Shown: positions 28,701 to 40,700 of the stretch, one piece after another | Numbering within the stretch: position 1 is the stretch's first letter | Layout of the letters: each line of letters opens with the position of its first letter | Source: Symsagittifera roscoffensis | Lineage: Eukaryota > Xenacoelomorpha > Acoela > Convolutidae | Assembly: GCF_963678635.1 (NCBI RefSeq) | Contig: NC_087065.1 | Span: forward strand, 59,236,754 to 59,300,753 | Length of the DNA: 64,000 bases | Direction: 5' to 3' | Position numbers and translations under genes: made by a program | The notes under the pieces: model-generated | Databases searched by the model: none | The model's input: the letters and a program-made list of their open reading frames with translations, nothing else | What the model was told of the DNA's origin: nothing

Positions 28701-31700
28701 TGACACCAGGCGAATTAGGTCTCCTAAATACTTACGGTACATCACGCATATAGCATTGCAAGGTAGCGGATAGAAAAGCTAAAAAAAAAGTCGAAAAAAG
28801 TAAAAAACAAACAACATCTACAAACGTATGTCGCAAAATTCAGTCGCTTTGAAACAGGTTGAGAAAAGTAACTCTCAGCGTTGACTGAGCACTGAGATAA
28901 AAAATACTACAGAAGTGAAGCTCAACTAAGACACAATCCTGAAAACAAGAAAAAAGTAGCTCTTAAACCCAAAAAAAAATCACAAATAAAGCCTTGAAAA
29001 CTAGAAAAACTGCTGTGCCGGCATCGAAATTCAAACTTGGAGATTTAACTTCTTTGCATCTTCAACAGGTTCTTTTAGAAAAGCAGACACAAGTTACTAA
29101 CAAAGCCTATAGACTGCTGCTATTAAACTGCCAATGACTTGCCAAAATGATACCAAATGAGTAATTATATTTTCGAATTTCGTTAGACGTCGGGTGAGCC
29201 AAAAAAGTCTCTTTTTTTTTGTGATACAAAACGTTTTCAGACTCCAAAATCCACCCAAGCACAAAACAGCGCAACAAACAGTTGAAAAAGTCAAAAACGA
29301 GCGCAACAGACAGTTGAAAAAGTCAAAAACGCCTGTGAACAGAAAAAATACTTTCTTTTCATCTACAATTGTATATCGCTAACGTCGTTCGCTTTAAAAC
29401 AAAAACAGGTCGAGGAAATCTGAGATACAAATTACCACAGAGGCGAAACTGAACTTTGCAAACGCAAGCGAGAAAACCGCAAAAGTAGCTCTAAAAACCA
29501 AAAAATTAAAATAATGAAAAAAAGACAAAGTAAGTCTTGATATTTCGCGCTATTAACGCGTGACCAGAGATTTAATCCATTCTAGAAATCGTTCCAAATT
29601 GGTTGAAATAAGCTTAATTACCATAATTGATTGTTACTAGCAGCTAAATCTATTCTTTTGTACTTTATATGGCGTGTGGGGGGATGATTTTCGTAAAAAA
29701 GTTCAAATTTTTTCATTTTGTTTTATTACATTCATTTTTAAATGTTATTACTGCTGCATAAACTTTAAAAGGCTGTCGCAACATTCAGGGCTTCGCCCTG
29801 ATACGAGCAGTCTTGTTTCATTTGCGAGTGCTACCAAAATGAGTACTTTCAAAATAAGACAATGCTAGCTAGCTCAATTGCGTATCCAAGCGGTAACTAG
29901 GCAGATAATACTTGGTAGACGTCGGTTGAGCCAGAAATTGTTTTTTATTTTGTGCTATAAAAAGTTTTATGACTCCAAAGTCACTCGAGCACAAAAATGT
30001 CTCAACATATAATTTCGCTCTTTGAATGAGCTATTATGAGGTAATTAAGCCGTTAGAACATAAGTCGAAACCATTAAAACCCAAAACACTTTTTGGCAAA
30101 AAAAATAAAAACGGAAATCATACGAAGTCTTCAATTACGAGCATCGTTATGGAAGTAAGATACGACACTCTAAAATAGTGAAAACTCACTGAGTATTCAA
30201 GCAAAGTCCATGCTGTGGAAAATAACCCGACTACCGATAGTACGATAAATGAAATTTTCCAAAAAAAAATATAAATTCCCGATATGAAAAACAAGTTCCA
30301 GTAGACTCTAACCCACGATCTTAGGTTTCCAAGGCACGCACTTTAACACTAGACCAAATAGCTCAATTAAGTATAGATTAATTACAGCAACGTCAATTAA
30401 TTACAGATTTTAAAAAAGTTGATTACGTTAATAAAATACCGACATGAAAAAAAGCGCAATTGGGACTCGAAGCATCCATTTATCGCAAATCAGATATATT
30501 ACCTCTACGCCAACGGTAATTTAATTAAATTATGAAGACTATAAAAAAAAAGGTTCAAAACAAAGCAAGGGCTTACACGTAAAACTTTAACGTGCGAATT
30601 TCTGTGATCAGACTTTTTTAACGGGAAAAGTCTAGTACTCGATCGCATTACAGTTACTCTTGCTCTTACGATCGCATTACTCTTTTACTACGCATATACT
30701 AAAATAAGCGTTAGTTTTCCTGTTACGGTGAGGGAGTAAGGGTTACTTAAAATTCTCTAGATGCCATCTTTTCTTATTTTCTTCCATTAAAGTTCTTTTC
30801 AGCTATTATGGATAGTGAAATTACTCTGCCAATCTGTGCAGTAGACAGAAGAGAAATGGGGTCACTTGAAATGAAAACACATGGGCACAGAAAGTTGCGA
30901 TGAAGCAGCTGAAAACATGTCTACAATACTGGGTGAACAAACACATTCAGAAGCACAAGAGGATAGAGAGACTAAATCAGCAAGTGGGTTGATTGACATT
31001 TAGCTGTTTAAAGAGTGAAGGGGAAATGTGCGGTAGTACGCACCAAACTACTGGCCCTGCGTCCAGTTTTAGGCGATAAAGGAGCCGCATTTTTGGATGA
31101 AGCAGATCCCACACCGGTAGCGTTTGATTTTTCACTGGATGACTTCTCACTAACATTTGAGGATTTGCGTCTAGAGCGCAGACTGCCTTTGGACTGGGAG
31201 CCAGTAGTGCTGTTAAGCGTGTTATTGTTGGACAGCACGTAAGACTGGCTGTTCATGCCTGGTAGATTAGGCAGCACAGCCTGAGGAGAAAAGCACTCCA
31301 GCATCGTGCTCTATTAGCGAGTGCAAAATGAGTATTATTGACTGTTAATCGGTAATGAGAGATGTACACGAAAATCGATTAGTTCTTAGCTATATTTTTA
31401 ATTAACAAATTATGTTAAATCGATCCAAAAAAGCAAGTTAGTATAGTTATGGAAAATCATGGCCAACAGACAGGTCGAAAAGTGTAAAAAGAACATGATT
31501 GAATTTTTTTGAACATTTTTCAACTTGTTAAAAAATATATATCACGTTGAAGCTCATTTTTTTTTATTCCGTTGAAAATTCAGAAAATTATAGTCCATTC
31601 TTGGAACTTAAATTTATTCACGTTTTCCGTGACCTTTTCATTTATGTAGTTCGACAGAGGAGTTTGCCTTCATTTACACAGAGGCGAAGCTGAGCTTCGC

Positions 31701-34700
31701 AAACACTAGCGAGAACACGATAAAAAAATAGAAATACACCTAGAATCAGTAGAAAAAAAAGATTCTGCAACGCAACGGATTCGAACCTCACGCGTTCACC
31801 TCTCAGCCACCAACGCTTAACAATCCCCAAACACTAGCCACAAATAAAGCAGACAACAGATGCTATGAAAGTTCTAATGCAACAAATCGTGATTAAAGCA
31901 AAAGTAGTGCCACCAAATGAGCACTTTTAACTGCGATTTAAGTGTGAAAAGGGAAGGTTCATAATAATACACTACACTCGCAAGCTCGCTAGAGTACATG
32001 AAGTGAACTTAATCAGAAATCATAGTCAAACCACGAAAAATCAAATTAGAGCGTGAACAAATTTTAAAAGACTTTTTGCCTAAATAAAAAATGATCTATG
32101 AAAAAATAACAACTTCGTTCCTTTACACTTAATAACCAAGACAACTATGGCAAAAACAGGTCAAAAATAACAAGCAATTTTTTTGTATAATTTTGAGGTT
32201 CAAGAGTTTCCAGATTTTTTTTATCAACTCACCGAAAAGAGGTTTGATTTTCGTTTAGTACTGCCGCTGCTTTTTCGGCCTGCATTGGGCGTGCTGCCGC
32301 TACTCATTTGTTCGTCGTTGTCCGTGTAATCGCTTCTTTCCCCTGCTTGAATAGGCTGCTGATTTGGGAAGCACTTGATTGCACCTCCGAACGACAGACT
32401 ACCTGCATTGGCATTACTGCTGGCATTCGAGTTGAGAGAGTTACTGTTTATTTGAAGTTGTGAGCCTGGTTGCACCATATGTGGTGAGAAGTTAGCAGTT
32501 GCGTTGACCAAGTGTTGGCTGTGATATGACTGCTGGCTGATTCCCCTGCCCACTTGAGGAGTGAGGTTCTGAGGTGTTGTTGAGACTCCTGTTGCGAGTG
32601 TGGCGCTGGATGTTGTGCGATGCGGCAGGTTACGCGGGGGTAAAGCTGGGGGTACGGGTGGTGGCTGATTGGCAGGCAGGGTCTCTGAGATAGCATAGGC
32701 GCTCACTAGCTGCTGAGTTGATGCCGTGTTCAGTCGGTTGAGAGATGTAGATGATCCATGATTCGAACCACTGTGATCTGAGTACCTACTACGACAAATC
32801 AGATCAAGAAGATAAAGAAAAATGCTTTAAACGTCAGTCAAAAAGCTCTCAACATAAACTCGGCGTTAGTTAGTTAACATATTGGACACTTACTACACAC
32901 GGACCATTCCCCTCGCAGACCAAAATTCGAATCCAACCTTTACGTGATAGGAAAAGAAAGAAGTCAAACAAATAGTGGCGTACCTGCCACAGCTGCCTAA
33001 AGCACCTCCACTGTTCGACTGAAGCAGCGAAGAGGTCGAGTGGTTTTTGTTGTTCTGGTTCAACCCTGACGCGTTCGAGTTGTTCAAACTATGAGCAAAG
33101 AAGTGCTGCGGACTGCTGGCTGAATTCGAGGAGGCATTCGTGTTGTAGATTGTCGTATTGGCCAAACCACTCAAACTTCTCTTCAAACTAACTGTTCTTG
33201 AAGCCGCTATAGCACACACGTAGTCCTCATTAAACTTTTTAAACAAAAACTAGCTAATTTAAAATCAACTGAAAATGCTTTATGTAAAGTAAGCTTTTAA
33301 CCGCGCGTGTATTAAAACATTCATTGCTTGCTTTTTCACTGTGTTCAAACATCAGATAAATTAAGAAGATAAAACTGAATGTCTACTAAGACAAAATATG
33401 TCATGTAACAAAACACATTAAACACGAATTTGAAAAAAAAAATCAATTTGGAAGTGGGTTTAAAACTCTAGAAGTCAATAAAAGCAAGAACACAACAAAA
33501 AAACAGCTTTATAAAGTGAAATGAGAAAAAATAGAAATAAGCCTCGAATCAGTAGAACTTTGCTACGTATCGGATTCGAAATTGCGCCCTCGAGTTTTGG
33601 CGTCTAACGAACACTTAACAACCGACAAACACTAGTCACGAGAATCAAGCAGCTACAAATGCTAATAAATTGCCAATTCGATGAAGCAAAAGTGGCAACA
33701 AATACAAATCGACACAATTTGGCAGGTAATAATTTGGAATATAACAAACTGAAGGCATCCACGCAAACTTTGCATTAATTAATTCGAAAGCATAAAGCCA
33801 AAATATGTATAATTATGTATAAATATTGCGCGATATATTGAGTTGGAAAATTTCGGAAATCGAGTTTTTCTTATTGCACTGATATTTGAAGCAAGTAGAT
33901 TTTTCGATTCATTTGAACAATGAGATATGCATCAACTGTGTTAACTTCTTGTTATTAATCGAATGTCAAAGCACATGCTATGAAAAACTTGTAGGTGCCC
34001 CAAAAGTGGTAACATTATCTCACATAAAACTAATTCATTCTATAGATATTTTTCATACAGCTGCGACAGGACTGTAAAACATGGCCGGCAGACTGTTGGA
34101 AAATACATGTTGAGGCAATGAAACAAAAAAATCTGACTAGTTTTTTTGAAAAAATTTAACCTTTCAAATACAAAATATATATGGCTTTAAAACTCTTTGA
34201 ATCTCAAAAACAAATAGCACCTCTGATCGCACAGATTGATGCACGTAAAACACCTTATGAACAAAATATATCAAAATTTGAAAGAATTTCTTGGTTTGGA
34301 TATCAAAACCAAGAAATTTCCATATCAAAAAACTTCAAACGCCTTCATTTCATAAATGAAATTCTTAAATAATTAGCACGAATGTAAATTATCGGCTGCC
34401 TTCAATCGTTCAATCAAACGTAATTAATTTCCTTAAATTTGAAAGAGTTTCTAGGTTTTGAAAAATGTTGAAATTTAAATAAAAATTCTCATATCCAGAG
34501 AACTAAAAATATTCCGCAATTGTAAATCGGTGCCATGTTTGCAACACCTGTGAGTAGTTTGACATGCCTCTAACCGTATCTTCGTGAAATTAATTTTATT
34601 TGTTCACTTTTGAAAAATCATTTTAAAAAGTAGCATATCACGGAAAGCAAAAAAAAACGAGCAGCCTTATTATGTTGAAGGCCACATCTGCAACTTCTGT

Positions 34701-37700
34701 GAGTATTCTGACATTACCCAACCAAAAGGTCGATGGTATCAAAATTTTTAGACGTATTTTACTGATTTTTTTTCAAATCACGCAAACGGTTTCCACTCTT
34801 CACTATACCGCACTATAGAGTTATTGCTAAATTCAAGTTTTCTACAGAGGCAAAGCTTTGCTTCGCAAAACACTAGTGACAACACGACAAAAGGCAGCTT
34901 TATAAAGTACAATAAGAAAAAATATGAATAAGCCTCGAGTTAGCAAAAAATCGGCTACGGCTGAGATTCAAACCTGTGACCTTGAGATTAAGAATCACGC
35001 ACACTAACCACTCAGCCACGGAAGCTTATTAGTACATAGAAGATTAAACACAGCCACATATAAAGCAGAGAACAGATGCTATGCAATTTCCAATGCTACC
35101 GTGAAACTTCCAAATAAGTGAACACTTTTATTAGCGAGTTTGCTTAGAAAAAAAAGAAGGTTCGTAATAACAAACTAAGCTGACACACAAAGCTGACGCT
35201 AGTGTAAAAACAAAGATAATAAAATCTTAAATTGCGTTGCGATATTATGAAATGCGTCGAGTTAACTTGAAATGCAACTGTGTTAACTTCTTGTTATTAA
35301 TCGAATGTCAAAGCACATGCTATGAAAAACTTGTAGGTGCCCCAAAAGTGGTAACATTATCTCACATAAAACTAATTCATTCTATAGATATTTTTCATAC
35401 AGCTGCGACAGGACTGTAAAACATGGCCGGCAGACTGTTGGAAAATACATGTTGAGGCAATGAAACAAAAAAATCTGACTAGTTTTTTTGAAAAAATTTA
35501 ACCTTTCAAATACAAAATATATATGGCTTTAAAACTCTTTGAATCTCAAAAACAAATAGCACCTCTGATCGCACAGATTGATGCACGTAAAACACCTTAT
35601 GAACAAAATATATCAAAATTTGAAAGAATTTCTTGGTTTGGATATCAAAACCAAGAAATTTCCATATCAAAAAACTTCAAACGCCTTCATTTCATAAATG
35701 AAATTCTTAAATAATTAGCACGAATGTAAATTATCGGCTGCCTTCAATCGTTCAATCAAACGTAATTAATTTCCTTAAATTTGAAAGAGTTTCTAGGTTT
35801 TGAAAAATGTTGAAATTTAAATAAAAATTCTCATATCCAGAGAACTAAAAATATTCCGCAATTGTAAATCGGTGCCATGTTCGCACTATAGAGTTATTGC
35901 TAAATTCAAGTTTTCTACAGAGGCAAAGCTTTGCTTCGCAAAACACTAGTGACAACACGACAAAAGGCAGCTTTATAAAGTACAATAAGAAAAAATATGA
36001 ATAAGCCTCGAGTTAGCAAAAAATCGGCTACGGCTGAGATTCAAACCTGTGACCTTGAGATTAAGAATCACGCACACTAACCACTCAGCCACGGAAGCTT
36101 ATTAGTACATAGAAGATTAAACACAGCCACATATAAAGCAGAGAACAGATGCTATGCAATTTCCAATGCTACCGTGAAACTTCCAAATAAGTGAACACTT
36201 TTATTAGCGAGTTTGCTTAGAAAAAAAAGAAGGTTCGTAATAACAAACTAAGCTGACACACAAAGCTGACGCTAGTGTAAAAACAAAGATAATAAAATCT
36301 TAAATTGCGTTGCGATATTATGAAATGCGTCGAGTTAAAGCATTCGCGCTTCAACCGATTTTAAGACTTCGTCTTCAGCAAATAAATTTGAATTGATAAC
36401 AAAGAAGTACATCAAAAGCCAAGCCCCGAAAAATTCGAGCCAGAAAAACGTTAACACTTTTCTTGAAACAAGTTAAAACGGCATATAAGTGTCTCTACTA
36501 TTTCATTGACACCTGAAAAAAGGCTGTGTATTTCAAAATTTACCGATTTCACTTAAAAAAAACTAAGGTATTTCAAAAAAAATAAATTAGGCTTTTTTCT
36601 CATGATGCTAACTTTTTGAAACTGCCAAATCAATATCTAAAATTTTAACTCATCTGCTTAAAATGCATGGAGATGATTGAATCTATTGATCCAGTTTTCT
36701 CAAAAACTTAGCTTAGTCGAAAAAAGTGTCGATTATAAAATATTCTTGAAACTCAGAGCTGTTTGAGTTCTTTATATTGTTGAAACTCTGAAGCCTAAAA
36801 ATGTTTAAACACACTGTCATTTTCTAAGCATCAAAGAACCCAGTGAAGACTTTTATATGTCGTGTTGATTTGCTTCCAGAAAAAAAAATTAAGTTTGTTC
36901 ACACTCAAATTTTGCTGTTCGCGATTTAACTTTTGTTTTTCTTTCAAGATCAATTAAATTTCGTTAGCTAAAAAAAAAATCACATGCACTCTCCAATAAC
37001 ATAGGCACAGATGAATCGAAAAAAAAGTGGGTAACTTTTTTTTTGACAACTCCCTTTTCAGAATTATCAGCGGTTTTTTAAAGAACTTATTGACTCTGTT
37101 TTCTCCAACTGTTTTAGTTTTATGTAGAAAGTGCATTACAAAAAAAAATCTTAAAATTTGTAGTGATAGTGATATATGTAGCTTTTTTAAGCTATATTTG
37201 TTCCAAAACACAAATCTGTTCAATCATGCTTTTCTTAACAAAATTTCAATTTTGTTTTGATGGCTTGACTTTGTATTCATTGTCAAGTGGCCTTCGTACT
37301 CTAAATGGAAATTGTAATGATTAGGCAACAGAATTGCTAAATGGACAGCAAACTACACACTTCAAAACAAAATGGCAGATAACAAGATAAAACGCCCTCA
37401 GCCCTTATATATAAAAGTATATATCACAAAACAATTCATTCAAAATCACTTTGAATTTCAAGAAACTTTTACGATCAACACTTTCTTCAGAAAACTAACC
37501 CCGTTAGAAAATACCGCGTCAATAATTATTTTTTCAATCCGCAGGGAATTCTGAAAATTTAAATCCATTTTTAAGTTATTTTCGCGCCATTAGCTTTTAT
37601 GGTTAAGGAGAGTGCAACGTGTTTTCCATTAAACAAATTTATTCAAACTGATCTTAAAATGATTACAAACACTAAACCGCGAACAATCAAATTCGAGCCT

Positions 37701-40700
37701 TATCAAACTTAACACCTTCTGGAAAAATCGCCTTCAATTTTTAATACTTGAAAACCAACCGATCTAAACCAAAAAAAGTAATGAATTTCTTCATAAACAC
37801 TTAATACAACACAGAGGCAAAGCTTCGCAAACACTAGCGAGAATACGACAAAAAGCAGCTTTAAAAAGTATAATTACAAGGAAGTATAAATAAGCCTCCA
37901 ATTAGCGAAAGTTCGACTACGTCTGAGATTCGAACATGCGACCTTGAGATTAAGAATCACACACACTAACCACTCAGCCACGGAAGCATATTAGTACATG
38001 GATAGAGGATTAAACAGTAGCCACATATAAAGCAGAGAACAGATGCTATGGAATTTCCAATACTACATTGAAACTTCCAAATAAGTGAACACTTTCAATG
38101 AACACTTTTATTTGGGAGTTAGGTTCGAAAAAAAGAAGGTTCGTAATGACAGACTAAGCTGACGCTAGTGTAAATACGTACATAAAGGCGAAGCTGCACG
38201 CACAAGCGAAATTATGGCAAAAGAGAGCTCTAAAAAACGACAAAAATAATTATAATATTGGAACTAAGGGATTCAAACTAAGACTTCACGCTCGAGAGCC
38301 CTACCTGGCCGGCTTCTACCAACCTCACTCTTACTTCGTTTTAAGACATAAGGCAGCAAAGAATGCGCTTCAATGAAAGTGATATATCTAGATATACTGC
38401 TTAAATAACGCACTAGCGAGCTTGTCTCCAACAACCAATTGTCTCACAAAAAGTAGTACGTGCTTTTATCAAGCTATGAAACTCAAAACCATTTCAAGTT
38501 AACCCATATCGTAAATTGGTTTGAAAAAATTTAAATTTCAACGACCGAATCGGTCCGCGAAAAAATGAAGTTTTTTTACACCAGCTGGTCCAGCTATAAA
38601 ACTTCGAAATCGGATAGCGAAAAATTAGGTTTTTATATTCGACCGACGAATCTTGGAAAAATCAAATTATTTCATAGACCAAATCGTTTTTCGAAAAAAT
38701 CAACTCTTTCTGAACAAGCTATTCAAAGTATGATTCTCTGAAATATTTCAAATTATTTCCTGAAGGGAATCGGTAGGTTTAGATTATTTTAGAGCCACTT
38801 AACCGATGAAACTTTGACAAAAACTTTAACTTATTCCATAGAATGAATCGGTTCTCCTTTTTTGAGCAAGCTATTCCAGCTATGAAACTATGCAATATTT
38901 CAAGTTATTTAAAACACTGAATCGGTTAGCGAAAAGTACAAGACTTTCTAAGCAAACTATTCCAGTAACGAAAATTTAATTCTTTTTAAAGTTCTTAAAA
39001 ATTTTAATATGAATTGAATTAAAAAACAATTCATTGATCGAATCGTTTCGCAAAAATTTTAAGTTTTTCTTAGCAAGCTACTCTAGTTATGAAAACTTGA
39101 TAGATGGCAAGTTATTTATAACACCGAATCGAATCGCAACAAAAACATATATTTTTTTGCATGCAAGCTATTCCAGCTCTGAAACTTTCAAGCTATTTTC
39201 TTCCAAATTTTTAAGAAACATTTCAAGCTATTTCATAGACCGAATCGTTCTGCGAAAAGCTTCAGTTTTTCTCAGTAAGCGATTCGAGCTCTGAAACTTT
39301 TAAATATTCCAAGTTACTTCATTGAGCGATTCGCTTGGCATAAAATTAAAGTTTTTCTGAGAACGCTAGTCATGCGATGAAACTTTGAAATATGTCAAGT
39401 TGTTTCACAGAGCAAATCGACTGGCGAGATGTTTCAGTTTTTCTAAGTAAGCTATTCAGGCGATGAAACTTTCAGAAAGAAATTGATCTGAAAAGGCAAA
39501 ATTTAGGAGAAAAAAATGAACAGGCATTGTCTAGCCTTGATATATATATATAAGATTAAGATCAGATAATTTTAGTGCACTTAAATAGGCAACTTTAATT
39601 GAAAAAAAAAACACTGAGCATATCAATACGGCGGAGAACTTGCTTGTGTAATTATTTTACGGACCTTCATTGAACACTCTTTCCACATTCAGGCCATAAG
39701 AAGCACATGTCTCAAAGTAGGCGCACTTGTTGATTTCAGCTCCTAATTTTCTGACACTCGCGTCATCCACTGCCCTTGGGACTTCGTCCGACAGGTAGTC
39801 TTGAGTTCCCACTAATATGACGGGCACATCTTTGAGCAATCGGTAAAATGATAGCTTCTGGTAGTACTCAAGAACAGTGTTGAAGCTTTCTTTGTCATGG
39901 AGTCCAAATACAAACACAACAGCATCTATCCAAAGGGCAAACTAAAAAAGATTTATAGCGTTTTTCCCGGTGAATGGGAAATTTTTAAGTAAAGAGCATC
40001 TAATGATGATTCGTGCCACCTGCTTTTGTTTTAGATGTGTATAACAATACCTGCAATTCCGGCCCTGGTGCTTCGTCTCTAATAAGCATGAGAACACTTT
40101 GGCTGTCAACAAACACTTCTTTCTTGAAGCGTCCTCCTGAATATCAGCAATCGATGAAACATGCGGTAAGCTTAGACAAAAATTCTTCAGTCTTTAAATG
40201 AAATTACCATCAGGTGATTCTTCGTGTAGATATGTTCCTGTCAAATATCTATGAACAAGAGCACTTTTTCCACTGTTAGAACTCCCAAGTACACCCTGCG
40301 AAATATCAGTTAACGTTTTTTTTTCAAATGAATTCACATTCAACTAGAGGCTCTTCCCAACCCCCGTCAGAGAGAAATTTCATAAATAAATAATTCGGTA
40401 GAATTGCAAGTCATAAAAATTGAATCGATAGCATGTGTGCTAATTAAGTAGCTAAATATTTGCATACTTGGCCCGAAGTACACCCTTGTACAATTGGCTA
40501 AATCATAAAACTGATATTTAGACAAGGTAGAGGTAGGGGTGCAGAAAGACCAAAAAGTCTCTAATAAACCAGAATTACAAACTAACAAGTCGTATTTCAG
40601 GGACGAATTTACTTAGGGTCCACTCCTGGCTGTTCACAAACGATTCTAAAGCAAAGACATTGTCAATTAATGGCTAAAACAGATAGTTTATTTTTGAGCT

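Larger units (their letters stand above)
16480..31043 (-). other. AGAP: AGAP intron 8 (about 14.6 kb), repeat-rich
   Basis: No coding exon was recognised. Identified contents: a SINE-containing repeat (17087-17630), a MITE (17956-18412), a minisatellite (21483-21648), an imperfect inverted repeat (about 23260-23520), AT-rich family copies (24095-24610, 28040-28260), a SINE tail (29437-29545), hairpin-tailed repeat copy 2 (29545-29818) and a tRNA-like relic (about 30290-30370). Between them I see only AT-rich sequence. Confidence 0.6.
33207..39664 (-). other. AGAP: AGAP intron 5 (about 6.5 kb), repeats and duplication
   Basis: No exon was seen. It contains SINE copies, the tandem segmental duplication (33.94-36.34 kb) and the satellite-like array (38.46-39.49 kb). 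Confidence 0.65.

Noticed and set aside
34181-34372. 63-codon frame identical to 35523-35714 as a gene pair
   Set aside because: The match comes from the segmental duplication; the sequence contains AT-rich family blocks and a small hairpin, with no protein features.
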